Source: Sphingomonas edaphi
Lineage (GTDB): Bacteria > Pseudomonadota > Alphaproteobacteria > Sphingomonadales > Sphingomonadaceae
Reading direction: 5' to 3'
DNA length: 64,000 nucleotides
Assembly: GCF_003583725.1 (NCBI RefSeq)
Contig: NZ_QXTF01000003.1
Coordinates: 172,093 to 236,092 of the forward strand
In this document: positions 51,181 through 61,265 of the stretch, one piece after another
How the letters are laid out: each line of letters opens with the position of its first letter
Position numbering within the stretch: position 1 is the stretch's first letter
Made by a program: the position numbers and the translations under genes
Notes under the pieces: model-generated
The model's database searches: none
What the model saw: the letters and a program-made list of their open reading frames with translations, nothing else
What the model was told of the DNA's origin: nothing

Positions 51181-51977
51181 TACTGGATCTCCTTGATCTT
51201 CTTGAGCTTGTCGGTCAGCCCGGCACGCGAAATGGCGCCCTGGTGGACCGTTCGGACGGTTCCCGTTGAATCGATGAAGATGGTGGTCGGCAGGGCGCCC
51301 CCGTAGGATGCGGACGACCGGGCTCCGCGATCGAGGATGATCGACTTAAGGTCGAGACCTGTCTCGCGCGGCAACTGTGCCGCAAGGTCGGGACCGTCGC
51401 CCTGGTTGACGAACAGGAAGGTTACATCGGGGTTTGCTGAGGCCGCTTCGGCGAATATGGGCATCTCGCGCCGGCACGGCGGACACCAGTCCGCCCACAG
51501 GTTGACCACCGTCGGGCGCCGCCCGACTGTTTTTGGCTCGAATGGCCGACCGTCCAGCGTAACCAATTCCGTGTCGGCGATGGAAAATGGCGAGGCCGCG
51601 CTGGTCACGAGTAGCCGGTCAGCCGCGAACCAAGTGGTGCCTAGGACCGCCAGCAGTGCCAAAAGCTTGGGACTGACGTGGCGGGGGGCTCGCCACACTA
51701 AAAGGATGGCAGCTGCACCAATCCCCGCCAATGGCACGAAGCCGCCTTCCCAGACTGCCAAGACGGCGAGCGGATCTTGTCGAAACGCATCCAGATGGCT
51801 GGCAACATACGCAAGCCGGGCAGCGAAAAAGCCGCCGACGGCTGCAACGAAGGCGGCGTTACTATCTTTGGCAATGCTTGGGCGCGCGCCGATCATGATG
51901 AACAGCCACAAAGCGACGACCGCGACCAATCTGTCGCTGGCCAACGCGAGCGGGCCGAGTTGAAGGACTGGACTCAC
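51180..51977 (-). CDS. membrane TlpA-like thioredoxin with multi-span N-terminus
   Basis: The 265-residue protein has four membrane helices in the first 125 residues, with a prolipoprotein-transferase-like feel (FFAARLAYVASHLDAF, WEGGFVPLAG), and a TlpA/ResA-type domain with VVNLWADWCPPCRREMPIF and PTTIFIDSTG (cis-Pro). It is the ScsD-type place in the operon, but the long membrane part is unusual. The start is GTG 51977. The stop overlaps the start of the DsbA-like gene. Confidence 0.82.
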   Translation of the reverse strand: MSPVLQLGPLALASDRLVAVVALWLFIMIGARPSIAKDSNAAFVAAVGGFFAARLAYVASHLDAFRQDPLAVLAVWEGGFVPLAGIGAAAILLVWRAPRHVSPKLLALLAVLGTTWFAADRLLVTSAASPFSIADTELVTLDGRPFEPKTVGRRPTVVNLWADWCPPCRREMPIFAEAASANPDVTFLFVNQGDGPDLAAQLPRETGLDLKSIILDRGARSSASYGGALPTTIFIDSTGTVRTVHQGAISRAGLTDKLKKIKEIQ

Positions 51978-52045
51978 CTGTCGCGTCTTTTGGGAAAAGG
52001 GGAGGCCTTGATTGTGCTCATGCCGGGGACAAATGAGTCTTCCAG

Positions 52046-52094
52046 CTTAAGAGACGCTTAGGGTGGGGGAGCAAGGTGGTAAGGCTGGCTTAAG
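52046..52094 (+). promoter_or_regulatory. two tandem CTTAAG-type boxes in the scs / two-component gap
   Basis: CTTAAG-N5-CTTAGG (52046-52062) and GGTAAG-N5-CTTAAG (52078-52094) lie between the divergent TlpA-like gene and the response-regulator gene. The hexamer and 5-base spacing match PmrA/QseB-type direct repeats, consistent with autoregulation. Confidence 0.45.
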
Positions 52095-52122
52095 CTAATG
52101 CGATGAGGAAACGTCGGGTCCA

Positions 52123-52782
52123 ATGCGAATTCTGGTGATCGAAGATGATGCTATCCTGCGCGCCGGAATCCGGACGGGCTTGGCGCTCGATGGCTTTACG
52201 GTCGATGCTGTCGGTACCGCTGCGGATGCGAGCGCGGCGGCGGCGGCTTCCCAATATGATGCGCTGGTGCTGGATGTCGGCCTTCCCGATGCCGACGGCG
52301 TTGAGTTGCTGAAGGGTTGGCGGCGAGGAGGTGAGACCGTCCCTGTGCTCTTGCTGACCGCGCGCAATTCGGTCGATGACCGAATTGAAGGCCTCAACAG
52401 CGGTGCCGACGACTATCTGGGTAAGCCGTTCGACCTCGATGAACTTGCCGCGCGCGTCCGAGCAATTGCGCGTCGGTCGAAGGGCAATATGGCTGCGGCG
52501 CTGCAACTCGGGCCGTTCCACCTGGACAGCGCGGCGAGGGAGCTGCGACGCGACGGGACGGTTATCCCTCTTTCCCGCCGTGAGTTTGCGCTAGTCGAAA
52601 CGCTGTTTGAACAGCCGGGCAGGGTGTTCTCCAGAAGCCAGCTCGAGGATCGACTGTACGGCTGGGGTGAAGAAGTCGGCAGCAATACGATCGAAGTGCA
52701 CATCCACAAGTTGCGCGCCAAACTCGGCCGGGACGTTATCGAAACGGTCCGCGGCGAAGGCTACAGAGCGTTCCGCGAATGA
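52123..52782 (+). CDS. OmpR-family response regulator (QseB/PmrA-like)
   Basis: The 219-residue protein has a receiver domain with Asp51 (LVLDVGLPD) and Lys in YLGKPFDLDEL, and a winged helix (PLSRREFALVETLFE, SNTIEVHIHKLRAKLG). It pairs with the downstream kinase (ATGA overlap). The divergent scs-like operon and nearby Cu-ATPases suggest a copper or envelope-stress signal, but the sequence type is closer to QseB/PmrA than to CusR. Confidence 0.92.
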   Translation: MRILVIEDDAILRAGIRTGLALDGFTVDAVGTAADASAAAAASQYDALVLDVGLPDADGVELLKGWRRGGETVPVLLLTARNSVDDRIEGLNSGADDYLGKPFDLDELAARVRAIARRSKGNMAAALQLGPFHLDSAARELRRDGTVIPLSRREFALVETLFEQPGRVFSRSQLEDRLYGWGEEVGSNTIEVHIHKLRAKLGRDVIETVRGEGYRAFRE

Positions 52783-54125
52783 CGTCGCTCCGCCTGCGCC
52801 TGTTCGCGTTACTTGCCGCCGCAACGCTGTTCGTCTGGTCGGCGGCGGCGGTATGGATCTACCTCCACACCCGTGCGGAGGTTCAACGCGTGCTGGATCG
52901 CCGCCTGATTGAGGCAGCGACGATGGTCGCATCGCTTGCAGAGAACAGCGACGCCTTGGTAGCGACAGGGCAATCCCGCATCATTGCCGTGCCACGCTAT
53001 AACCGCCAACTAGCTTGCCAGATCTGGTCGCTGGACGGCCGATTGGTCGGGCGGTCGAGCGGCGCGCCGGCGGAACCGCTGGCGACAAACCGGCCCGGCA
53101 TGTCGGAACGTGACATCGGCGGCGAAACCTGGCGGGTATACACGATCGCCGATCCCGGGCGGGGTATTCGCGTGTCGGTCGGTGATAGCTTGGGTATTCG
53201 CCAGCGGCTGATCCGAGATTTGATGATGGGATTGCTATTACCTGCGGTTGTTGGCCTCGGTGCGCTGGCTTTTCTCATCTGGACGGCGGTGGGAACGGGT
53301 CTTGCCCCGCTGAAGACGATTTCCCAACGCCTGCGCCAGCGAAAGCCGGCAGACTTTTCACCGCTGGAGATCGCAAGGCCGACCCAGGAGATCCTGCCGC
53401 TTGTCGAGGCAATCGATGCGCGTTCGGCCAAGTTGGAGCAAATGCGCGCCACTGAACGCCACTTCATCGCCAGTGCGGCGCATGAACTGCAGACGCCGCT
53501 GGCAGGGTTGAGCACCCATGCCCAGATCGCCCTGCGAACAGACGACAGCGCGGTTCGCCGTCAATCACTGCAAAGCATTGCTGAATCTGTCGACCGAACG
53601 TCGAGGTTGGTGCAGCAATTGCTGGCTCTGGCCCGCGAAGAAAGTGACGTTGATCGCTCGGAACCAGTTTGGTTGAGCTTGTCAGTTTTGGTCGATGCGC
53701 TCGGGCGCGAATTTCATCACGCGCTCGGGAGTGCTGACCTCAATGTTGAAATGACCGAAGAAGCGGCGGCCGCGGAGGTTTGCGCCGTCGAAGCGGAGCT
53801 GGTTCTCGCGCTAAAAAACTTGTTGAGCAACGCCATCAATCACTCGCCAAGTGGCGGGCGTATCCAGATCCATGTTGAAAATGGGATAGGTGAGGTAGGG
53901 ATCAGTGTGCGCGATCAGGGACCGGGGATCGCCAGCGCCGAACTGGAAAGGGTCCGTGGCCGATTCGTGCGTGGTAAGAAGGCTCGCGGTGTCGGTTCGG
54001 GGTTAGGGCTCTCAATCGTTGAGTTAGTGGCATCGCACATGTCCGGCCGGCTCGACTTGCACAATCAATCTGATGGTGGACTGCAAGCTACTCTTTGGCT
54101 TCCTGAGCAGAAGTTGAGGGCCTAA
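52779..54125 (+). CDS. sensor histidine kinase (QseC-like)
   Basis: The 448-residue kinase has two membrane helices (about 8-30 and 148-170) around a periplasmic domain of about 115 residues (RIIAVPRYNRQLACQIWSL), a HAMP-like linker and a transmitter with His235 in ASAAHELQTPL. The ATP-binding motifs are LKNLLSNAINHSP, VRDQGPGI and GSGLGLSIV. The layout matches QseC-type kinases. The signal is unknown; the sensor has no metal-binding cluster. Confidence 0.92.
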   Translation: MTSLRLRLFALLAAATLFVWSAAAVWIYLHTRAEVQRVLDRRLIEAATMVASLAENSDALVATGQSRIIAVPRYNRQLACQIWSLDGRLVGRSSGAPAEPLATNRPGMSERDIGGETWRVYTIADPGRGIRVSVGDSLGIRQRLIRDLMMGLLLPAVVGLGALAFLIWTAVGTGLAPLKTISQRLRQRKPADFSPLEIARPTQEILPLVEAIDARSAKLEQMRATERHFIASAAHELQTPLAGLSTHAQIALRTDDSAVRRQSLQSIAESVDRTSRLVQQLLALAREESDVDRSEPVWLSLSVLVDALGREFHHALGSADLNVEMTEEAAAAEVCAVEAELVLALKNLLSNAINHSPSGGRIQIHVENGIGEVGISVRDQGPGIASAELERVRGRFVRGKKARGVGSGLGLSIVELVASHMSGRLDLHNQSDGGLQATLWLPEQKLRA

Positions 54126-54210
54126 TAAATTGTGACTGCTCTTAAGGGTATTTGTTGATCATACACCCTAGGGCCGCACTGACCTCGAAGACCGTGCTCC
54201 CGACCCACCT

Positions 54211-54888
54211 TCACCAATTCATGTGATCAGCGCCATGCGTAAGCGCGCCGCCGAACCAACCTTGAGTGACGATTGCGGCAGTCATGACTCCTAGGCCGAA
54301 TATCATGCCTGCACTGCGATCCTCTTCGGGCTTGCGGATGGCCCAGACTGCCAATGCCAATGCGCCAACTCCAACTCCGGTGCCGAACCAGCGATGGACG
54401 CTGAGCAGCCAATCATCGGTCGCAGGAGTGAAGCCTCCGTCGATCCAGCCAAGCACGGCCGCAATCGGAGCGATGATCCCACCAGAGACGACCAGAAATT
54501 GAATTGGCTTTGCGTAGGCCGGGCGCTTCCGCCCGACGATTGCGGTGAAAAAGGCGGCTGGGAAAAAAGCGATGGGAAAATGAACGATGATAGGGTGCAG
54601 CCGGCCAATCCAGTCGAGCAATCGCGCAGTGGTACTCATCTTCGATCGATCGACTTTGGGCATGTCGATCATCTCGCCCATTTGCGCATGCATCACGGTC
54701 GGATCGGCCGCTGATGGAACAACGGATTCCGGCTGAGCCGCTGCCTGCTGTCGCATCTGTTCCGCCTTGGCGGCTGCCTCCCGCTGCCGGCGATGTTCTT
54801 CATGGGCCGAAGCTGGCGAACCAGTGACAATCGTCAGCGCCGCGAGGAATGACAAGGCGATACCGATTGAGCGATCGTTCCGTTTCAT
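54211..54888 (-). CDS. DUF2231 membrane protein
   Basis: The 225-residue protein has a signal peptide and a His/Gln-rich spacer (HEEHRRQREAAAKAEQMRQQ), with MHAQMGEMIDMPK that could bind copper. Four membrane helices follow with the DUF2231 signature LHPIIVHFPIAFFPAAF. The family is often next to copper or cytochrome genes. It follows the NTF2-like gene by 3 bases, in one operon. Confidence 0.8.
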   Translation of the reverse strand: MKRNDRSIGIALSFLAALTIVTGSPASAHEEHRRQREAAAKAEQMRQQAAAQPESVVPSAADPTVMHAQMGEMIDMPKVDRSKMSTTARLLDWIGRLHPIIVHFPIAFFPAAFFTAIVGRKRPAYAKPIQFLVVSGGIIAPIAAVLGWIDGGFTPATDDWLLSVHRWFGTGVGVGALALAVWAIRKPEEDRSAGMIFGLGVMTAAIVTQGWFGGALTHGADHMNW

Positions 54889-54891
54889 TGC

Positions 54892-55386
54892 TTAGCTTCC
54901 CTTCGGCTTACGGGCCGAGTTGTGCATCGACAGGATTTTCCACTGCCCATCGATTTTCTTCAGCACGCTAGTCGCTACGCCGTGCCGATCGGCTGTCTCG
55001 CCGGACCTTGTTTCAATGCGATAATTGTAAGTTTCGGTAGCCAACGCGACCGAGCCCTCGAAGCGCACGATCACTTTGTAATCGGAGAAGGCAAAAGACC
55101 TGAATGCCTTTAATTCGGGGCCAAGATGATGAGCTAGATACTGAGCGTAGGTGCCTTCGACGCCACCCGTCTCGAAGATTGCAGAATCAGAGGCAAAAAG
55201 GCTTTCGGTTCCAGCGACATCCAGCTTTTCGATCGCGGTCTTGTAGCGTGCAAGGACCTCTTTGACGGCCGGTTCTTCGGTGGCGCCATTGATGACAGCC
55301 ATAGGTTGGCCTGGGGGATGGTGGCCGGGTTGAGCGTAAACGACCTGAGAAATCGCCAAACTCGCCAAGGCAACATTAAGCTTCAT
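54892..55386 (-). CDS. secreted SnoaL/NTF2-like protein
   Basis: The 164-residue protein has a signal peptide (about 1-18), a His-rich start (PGHHPPGQ) and a SnoaL-like fold: VLARYKTAIEKLDVAGTESL, VALATETYNYRIETRSG, KKIDGQWKILSMHNSARKP. The fold is used by enzymes and binding proteins alike; no active site is obvious. It is first in an operon with the DUF2231 gene. Confidence 0.78.
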   Translation of the reverse strand: MKLNVALASLAISQVVYAQPGHHPPGQPMAVINGATEEPAVKEVLARYKTAIEKLDVAGTESLFASDSAIFETGGVEGTYAQYLAHHLGPELKAFRSFAFSDYKVIVRFEGSVALATETYNYRIETRSGETADRHGVATSVLKKIDGQWKILSMHNSARKPKGS

Positions 55387-55534
55387 ACTATCTTCCCTCG
55401 GGTCCAGAACCGAATCCCGGCAAGTAGGTTTCCGTCAAACCTGTGTAGGCCACGACAAGGAACAAACTAGCTGGCGGCACCGCAACTAATGTCATCGTAG
55501 CAAAACGAAGGCCGCCAACTATTTTCGCGTTCGG

Positions 55535-57898
55535 TCAAAGCCGCACCCCTCTGAGGCGTAGCGAATTGCCGATAACTGCAACCGAGCTGAAAGCCATCGC
55601 AGCACCGGCGATAATTGGGCTCAGCAAAATGCCGAACCACGGATAAAGGATACCGGCGGCGACCGGCACGCCTGCCGCATTGAAAATGAATGAGAAGAAC
55701 AGATTTTCGCGAATGTTGCGCATCGTGGCTTGGCTCAGGCGCCGAGCGCGGACGATGCCTGTGAGATCACCTTTTACAAGGGTTACTGCTGCGCTTTCCA
55801 TCGCGACATCGGTTCCAGTCCCCATGGCGATGCCGACATCGGCCGCAGCGAGAGCAGGGGCGTCATTAATGCCGTCACCCGCCATCGCGATACGGCGGCC
55901 CTGCTGCTTGAGCGCTTCTACCTTGGCCTGCTTTTGATCAGGAAGGACTTCGGCTAGCACCTCATCGATCCCTACCCGGCGAGCAACAGCCTCAGCTGTG
56001 CGACGATTGTCGCCCGTCATCATCACGACATGAATGCCGTGGCGGCGAAGCTCGGCGACAGCCTCAACGGCGCTTTCTTTGATGGGGTCGGCGACCACGA
56101 CCAGGCCGGCCAGTTGGTTATCAATCGCAACGAACATCACGCCTTCGCCTTCCGCGCGATGTTGGTCGGCTAAATGCTCCAGCTCACTTGAATCGATGCC
56201 GAATTCCGCAAGAAGGCGCTTGTTGCCCAGGGCGACAGTGCGCCCATCAACGCTGCCGGTGACGCCTTTGCCGGTGTGGGACGCGAAATCGGCGCTTGCC
56301 GGAATCTCAATTCCGCGATCGTCAGCGCCTTGCACTATAGCCTCTGCCAACGGGTGCTCGCTTCCGCGCTCCATGGCAGCCGCCAGTCGCAGCACCTCAT
56401 CTTCGTCGAAATTGCCCGTCGGCTTGACTGCCACTAGCTTGGGCTTGCCTATTGTGAGCGTGCCGGTTTTGTCGACCACTAGGGTGTCGATCTTCTCCAT
56501 TAGTTCGAGCGCTTCGGCATTCTTTACTAGAACGCCTTGGGACGCGCCTTTTCCGGTGCCAACCATGATTGACATGGGCGTCGCCAGACCGAGAGCACAG
56601 GGACAGGCGATGATCAGCACAGCAATCGCGTTAACGAGCGCGTGCGACAGCCGGGGTTCCGGGCCGACCAGGCTCCAAACGACGAAAGTGACGATGGCGA
56701 TGATTACGACGCCGGGCACGAACCAAGCCGAAACTTGGTCGGCCATCTTTTGTATGGGCGCACGCGAACGCTGAGCGTCGGCGACCATACGCACGATTTG
56801 CGAGAGCATCGTGTCTCGGCCGACGCGCTCAGCCTTCATCAGAAGCGAACCGGTGCCATTGACCGTCGCACCTGTCAGCTTCGCGCCCTCGACCTTCTCG
56901 ACCGGGATCGGCTCGCCTGAGATCATCGACTCGTCAACAGAGCTTCGACCTTCGACGACCACTCCATCGACCGGTACTTTCTCGCCCGGCCGCACGCGAA
57001 GCAGGTCGCCGACATGGACATGTTCAAGCGGAATATCCTCGTCGACACCGTCGCGCACTCGGCGCGCCGTCTTGGGCGCCAGTCCAAGAAGCGCGCGGAT
57101 CGCCTTGCCTGTCGCGGATCGCGCCCTCAGTTCCAGAACTTGTCCAAGCAGCACCAGCGTGGTGATGACGGCTGCCGCTTCAAAATAGACCGGCACCAAG
57201 CCGCCCATCGTTCGTAATGAGGCTGGAAACAGGTCGGGCGTGAGCGCACCTACCAGGCTGTAAGCATACGCAACTCCAACGCCGAGGCCGATCAGCGTAA
57301 ACATGTTGAGATTGCGGGTCTTGAGAGAGGCCCACATGCGCTCGAAGAAGGGCCAGCCGCCCCACAACACGACCGGCGTGGCCAGCAAGAGCTGTATCCA
57401 CGTCGACTGCGCCATTGGAATGGGCTCCCACCCAAACAACTCGGCGCCGAAGGTCAGGACCACCAGTGGCGCCGCCAGGACGGCGCTCACCCAGAAGCGC
57501 CGGTTCATGTCGATCAGCTCAGGATTTTGACCCTCTTCCAAACTGGGCTCGAGCGGCTCCAGCGCCATGCCGCATATGGGACAGGATCCAGGACCATTGC
57601 GGCGGATCTGCGGATGCATGGGACAGGTCCAGATCTCGCCATCGCCTGCTTGGTTCAGTTTTGCCAACTTTGGCGTTTTGGCAGGGGCTGATTGCGCCGG
57701 GTTAAGGTAACCGTCTGGGTTGGCATTGAACTTCGCGTGGCAGCTCGAGCTGCAAAAATAATAGCGTTCGCCGGCAAGGTCGACATGATGCGGCGCCGTT
57801 TCGGGTCTAACCGTCATCCCGCAAACAGGATCTTTCACGATCTCTGCGGCGCCACGTCCGCGAGAGTCTAGATGGGGATGTTCGTGATCGCTTGTCAT
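55535..57898 (-). CDS. Cu P-type ATPase with YHS and metal-binding N-terminal domains
   Basis: From ATG 57898 the protein has 787 residues. The N-terminus has a YHS domain ([25 protein letters not shown]) and a second CPMHP-type domain ([24 protein letters not shown]); no HMA domain is present. The ATPase core has Cys432-Pro-Cys434 (IACPCALG), DKTGTLT and [16 protein letters not shown]. The metal-specificity cysteines mark a Cu/Ag P1B-1 pump. It lies downstream of cueR on the same strand. Confidence 0.92.
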   Translation of the reverse strand: MTSDHEHPHLDSRGRGAAEIVKDPVCGMTVRPETAPHHVDLAGERYYFCSSSCHAKFNANPDGYLNPAQSAPAKTPKLAKLNQAGDGEIWTCPMHPQIRRNGPGSCPICGMALEPLEPSLEEGQNPELIDMNRRFWVSAVLAAPLVVLTFGAELFGWEPIPMAQSTWIQLLLATPVVLWGGWPFFERMWASLKTRNLNMFTLIGLGVGVAYAYSLVGALTPDLFPASLRTMGGLVPVYFEAAAVITTLVLLGQVLELRARSATGKAIRALLGLAPKTARRVRDGVDEDIPLEHVHVGDLLRVRPGEKVPVDGVVVEGRSSVDESMISGEPIPVEKVEGAKLTGATVNGTGSLLMKAERVGRDTMLSQIVRMVADAQRSRAPIQKMADQVSAWFVPGVVIIAIVTFVVWSLVGPEPRLSHALVNAIAVLIIACPCALGLATPMSIMVGTGKGASQGVLVKNAEALELMEKIDTLVVDKTGTLTIGKPKLVAVKPTGNFDEDEVLRLAAAMERGSEHPLAEAIVQGADDRGIEIPASADFASHTGKGVTGSVDGRTVALGNKRLLAEFGIDSSELEHLADQHRAEGEGVMFVAIDNQLAGLVVVADPIKESAVEAVAELRRHGIHVVMMTGDNRRTAEAVARRVGIDEVLAEVLPDQKQAKVEALKQQGRRIAMAGDGINDAPALAAADVGIAMGTGTDVAMESAAVTLVKGDLTGIVRARRLSQATMRNIRENLFFSFIFNAAGVPVAAGILYPWFGILLSPIIAGAAMAFSSVAVIGNSLRLRGVRL

Positions 57899-58036
57899 AG
57901 CATGCGCCTCAATCGACAATGGTCATCACAGCAGACGCACCCAACCAGTGGGCATCACGGACACAGTATCGGCCTGTATTGCCATTCGGCAGAATATCCG
58001 GGTCGAGTACGGGGCGGAGGGGCGAGCATCCTCTGG

Positions 58037-58432
58037 TCATTCAATATCCGCCTCGAGGCCGCCAAGGATCGGGCAATCGGCGCGATCATCGCCGTGGCAA
58101 GATCTCGCAAGCGCTTCGAGGGACTTGCGCATCTCGTCGAGCTCTTTTGCCTTTCGCTTTAGTTCAGCCGCTCGGGCTAGGGCGATGGCCTTCACATCTG
58201 CGCTGGCGCGGCTTCTATCCTGCCACAAGGCCAGTAGCTGGCGGATCTCTTCGATTGGAAATCCGCTATCACGAGCGCGCCTGATGAAGCGAAGTGTGTG
58301 AACATCCGAAGTATCGTAGTCCCGATAACCGGAGTCTCGGCGTGCTGCCTTGGGGATCAGCGCGATCGCCTCATAGTGCCGGATCATGCGCTGGCTGACC
58401 CCGGATTGTTTGGACGCTTGGCCGATATTCAT
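58037..58432 (-). CDS. cueR: CueR-type MerR-family copper regulator
   Basis: The 131-residue regulator has an N-terminal winged helix (MNIGQASKQSGVSQRMIRHY), a long dimer helix and the C-terminal metal loop CHGDDRADC with Cys112 and Cys120 in the same places as E. coli CueR. It would sense Cu+ and activate copper-export promoters by twisting DNA. It lies 12 bases after copA on the same strand, so it is probably made from the copA message. MerR-type boxes for copA and copZ are found at 60936 and 60988. Confidence 0.93.
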   Translation of the reverse strand: MNIGQASKQSGVSQRMIRHYEAIALIPKAARRDSGYRDYDTSDVHTLRFIRRARDSGFPIEEIRQLLALWQDRSRASADVKAIALARAAELKRKAKELDEMRKSLEALARSCHGDDRADCPILGGLEADIE

Positions 58433-58444
58433 GAGCTGGTCTCC

Positions 58445-60898
58445 TTAGACCGCCGAGGGGCGCCACCGGCGCAGTACCAGGGCGTTGGCCACTACACTCA
58501 CACTTGAGAAGGCCATTGCTGCGCCGGCAATGACGGGGCTTAAAAGGCCAAGAGCGGCCAATGGAATCCCGACAACGTTATAAATGAAAGCCCAAAAAAG
58601 TCCTTGGCGGATCTTGGCGTAGGTCCGACGCGAAATGTCGATCGCGTCTGTCACAAGCCGGGGATCTCCGCGCATAAGCGTGATGCCCGCTGCATGCATT
58701 GCAACATCGGTCCCGGTCGACATCGCGATGCCTACATCTGCGGCAGCCAGTGCTGGTGCGTCATTCACGCCATCGCCCACCATTGCTACCGTTCGGCCCG
58801 CTGACCGAAGCCCCGCAATCACGCTTGCCTTGCCGTCCGGCAGCACGTTTGAAATCGCTTTATCGATTCCCAGCTTGCTGGCGACGGCTTGCGCGCTGCC
58901 TTCATTGTCTCCGGTAATCATGATGCTCTCGATGCCCTTCGCGCGAAGCGCTTCGACGGCTGCCGCCGCAGATGCCTTTGGCTCATCGCCAAATGCGAGC
59001 AAGCCTATTGGCCGGACCTGTGGCGAGACTTCAGCAACCCAGGACAGGGAGCGGCCTTCAGATTCCAGTTGTTCGGCGAGCACCTGCAGGGGCAGGTGAT
59101 CGAGGCCATTTTCGCTCATCAACCGGGCACTGCCTAGAATGTAGTTCCGTCCTTCCAGCATCGCTGTGACGCCGCGACCCGGCAGTGCCTTCATTTGCGT
59201 GGCCGGCGTTGGCTGAATGTTTCTGGCGTTGGCGGCTTCCCGCACGGCGCGTGCAAGCGGGTGTTCGCTGCCGCTCTGCAATCCGGCCGCCAGTGCCATC
59301 AACTGATCGTCGGTCGTGTCATCAGCGGGGAGAGCCGCGACAAGCACGGGCTTCCCTTCCGTCAACGTGCCAGTTTTGTCGAAGGCTACGCTGTTGATGC
59401 GATGGGCGATTTCTAAGGCTTCCGCGTCCTTGATAAGCACGCCGGCTTGTGCGGCGACGCCGGTACCGGCCATGATCGCTGTCGGGGTAGCTAGACCAAG
59501 CGCGCAGGGGCAGGCGATCACCAGTACGGCGACGGCATTTAGTATGGCAGTCTCGACGCTTGCACCCGCAGCGAGCCAGCCGAGCAACGTTATCGCCGCG
59601 ATGATTAGTACGACCGGGACGAAAACGGCACTGACCTTGTCGACAAGGCGTTGGATCGGGGCTTTCGCGCCCTGGGCACTTTCGACCAACCTGACGATCC
59701 GTGCGAGCGTCGTTTCAGCGCCAATCGCTGTGGTCTCAACAAGGATAAGTCCTTCGCCGTTGACAGAGCCGCCCGTAACCTGAGCGCCTGCCGACTTGTT
59801 CACGGGCATGCTTTCGCCGGTTAACATCGACTCATCTACGCTGGTCTCACCGTCCAGTAGTTTGCCATCAACGGCAATCCGCTCGCCCGGACGGACCCGT
59901 ACGTGATCGCCCACGGATACGAGACCGACTGGCACCTCGGTTTCGACGCCGTTCAAGCCGACAATCCGTGCGGTGTCGGGGCGGAGAGCCATGAGAGCCC
60001 GGATCGCGGCTCCAGTTTGTCGCTTGGCTCTACCTTCCAGCCATTTGCCGAGTAGGACCAGGCTAATCACCACGGCCGAGGCTTCGAAATAATAATGGGT
60101 GGGCGCCATGCCAGCCATGTGCATGGGCGGGAAAAGCAACTGATAGAGGCTTAGCCCAAAGGCGGCAGTAGTTCCGATTGCGACTAGCAGGTCCATGTTC
60201 CCGGTGCGGGCCTTCACGGCTTTCCAACCCGCTCGGTAAAAGCGAGCACCAAGCCAGAACTGCACCGGCGCGGCCAAGAGCAACTGCCACCAGCCACCTA
60301 GCGTAAAGTCGAGGCCGATCCAGGAAGTGATCATTGGCAGCACTAAAGGCAGCGACAAGACTGCTGCGAAAATGACATGGCGCAGTTCGCGGCTCGCGGC
60401 TCGTTCGCGGCGACGGTCAGCGACTTCCGTTTCGATGGGCAAATCGTTCTTGAGTGAGGCACTGTAGCCTGCGCTGATGACGGCAGCGATGAGTCCGGTG
60501 ATTGGCGTGGTGGCCACGATCTCAACTGTCGCGGTTTCGTTGGCGAGGTTGACGTCCGCCTTGAGGACGCCAGGGATCGCGCGAAGCGCTTTTTCAACTC
60601 GACCAACACAAGACGCACAGGTCATACCGTCAATTGCGAGCTTAATCTCGGTAGCGCCCGGCATATATCCAGCTGCAAAGATCGCATCCGCTATCGTCGA
60701 TGTGTCGGCATATGTTGGATCGAACGTAATTTCCGCTCGCTCGGTCGCCAGATTAACCGACACGTCCGTAATTCCGTGGACAGCTCGGATGGCCTTTTCG
60801 ACACGGCCGACGCAGGACGCGCAGGTCATCCCTTCGATAGGAATAACTAGACTTTCGTCCTCTTCACGCGGCAGTTCTACTGGCAGTGGGGCGATCAT
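58445..60898 (-). CDS. copA: Cu+ exporting P-type ATPase CopA with two HMA domains
   Basis: The 817-residue pump has two N-terminal HMA domains, each with GMTCASC (about residues 23 and 90), then the ATPase core: Cys463-Pro-Cys465, the phosphorylation Asp507 in [11 protein letters not shown], and [16 protein letters not shown]. The last helix region is [18 protein letters not shown]. It pumps Cu+ out of the cytoplasm. A CueR-type promoter lies upstream. The two ATPases in this locus differ in their metal-binding N-termini. Confidence 0.95.
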   Translation of the reverse strand: MIAPLPVELPREEDESLVIPIEGMTCASCVGRVEKAIRAVHGITDVSVNLATERAEITFDPTYADTSTIADAIFAAGYMPGATEIKLAIDGMTCASCVGRVEKALRAIPGVLKADVNLANETATVEIVATTPITGLIAAVISAGYSASLKNDLPIETEVADRRRERAASRELRHVIFAAVLSLPLVLPMITSWIGLDFTLGGWWQLLLAAPVQFWLGARFYRAGWKAVKARTGNMDLLVAIGTTAAFGLSLYQLLFPPMHMAGMAPTHYYFEASAVVISLVLLGKWLEGRAKRQTGAAIRALMALRPDTARIVGLNGVETEVPVGLVSVGDHVRVRPGERIAVDGKLLDGETSVDESMLTGESMPVNKSAGAQVTGGSVNGEGLILVETTAIGAETTLARIVRLVESAQGAKAPIQRLVDKVSAVFVPVVLIIAAITLLGWLAAGASVETAILNAVAVLVIACPCALGLATPTAIMAGTGVAAQAGVLIKDAEALEIAHRINSVAFDKTGTLTEGKPVLVAALPADDTTDDQLMALAAGLQSGSEHPLARAVREAANARNIQPTPATQMKALPGRGVTAMLEGRNYILGSARLMSENGLDHLPLQVLAEQLESEGRSLSWVAEVSPQVRPIGLLAFGDEPKASAAAAVEALRAKGIESIMITGDNEGSAQAVASKLGIDKAISNVLPDGKASVIAGLRSAGRTVAMVGDGVNDAPALAAADVGIAMSTGTDVAMHAAGITLMRGDPRLVTDAIDISRRTYAKIRQGLFWAFIYNVVGIPLAALGLLSPVIAGAAMAFSSVSVVANALVLRRWRPSAV

Positions 60899-60935
60899 TT
60901 CTGCGTCTCCTCATCACGATTCGACAACCTGTTTC

Positions 60936-60960
60936 ACCCTTCACATCATGTCAGGGTCAA
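60936..60960 (-). promoter_or_regulatory. CueR-type promoter of copA
   Basis: On the minus strand TTGACC (60960-60955) is followed by a 19-base spacer and GAAACA. ACCCT and AGGGT form an inverted pair across the spacer (60936-60957). The long 19-base spacer is typical of MerR-family activation. Confidence 0.6.
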
Positions 60961-60987
60961 GCCCGGTGAAATCTTTTCCGCACAACC

Positions 60988-61018
60988 TTGACCTTGCCAC
61001 CATGGCAAACCCCAGATC
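60988..61018 (+). promoter_or_regulatory. CueR-type promoter of copZ
   Basis: TTGACC (60988-60993) is followed by the palindrome TTGCC-ACCAT-GGCAA (60994-61008) and a weak -10 near 61012-61018, giving an 18-19 base spacer. It lies about 30 bases upstream of the copZ start. Confidence 0.65.
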
Positions 61019-61049
61019 GGCCTTTCCCAAATGTGAAAGGAAACGGGAA

Positions 61050-61241
61050 ATGACCATTTTGACTGTTCGCGGGATGAGTTGCGGCCCTTGCGCACGAGCC
61101 GTGACCGGCGCCATCCAACGCGTCGATCCCGATGCGAATGTTGACATCGATCTCGCGACGAAGCGCGTCGAAATAGTCTCTTCCGCAAAAGTAGAGGAAA
61201 TCGCCGCGTCGATCGAGGCAGCTGGGTATCGGGTAGAGTAG
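61050..61241 (+). CDS. copZ: CopZ-like HMA copper chaperone
   Basis: The 63-residue protein is a single HMA domain: MTILTVRGMSCGPCARAVTG with Cys11 and Cys14, then VDIDLATKRVEIVS and the GYRVE end. It would deliver Cu+ to CopA. ATG 61050 follows GAAAGGAAACGGG. It is divergent from copA, with a MerR-type promoter between. A much longer upstream frame through copA is a shadow. Confidence 0.9.
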   Translation: MTILTVRGMSCGPCARAVTGAIQRVDPDANVDIDLATKRVEIVSSAKVEEIAASIEAAGYRVE

Positions 61242-61265
61242 CAGGACCGAGTTTGCCACTTCGTC

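Noticed and set aside
51346..51351. Further CTTAAG site in the TlpA-like gene
   Set aside because: It lies inside a coding region and has no partner hexamer at the 5-base spacing.
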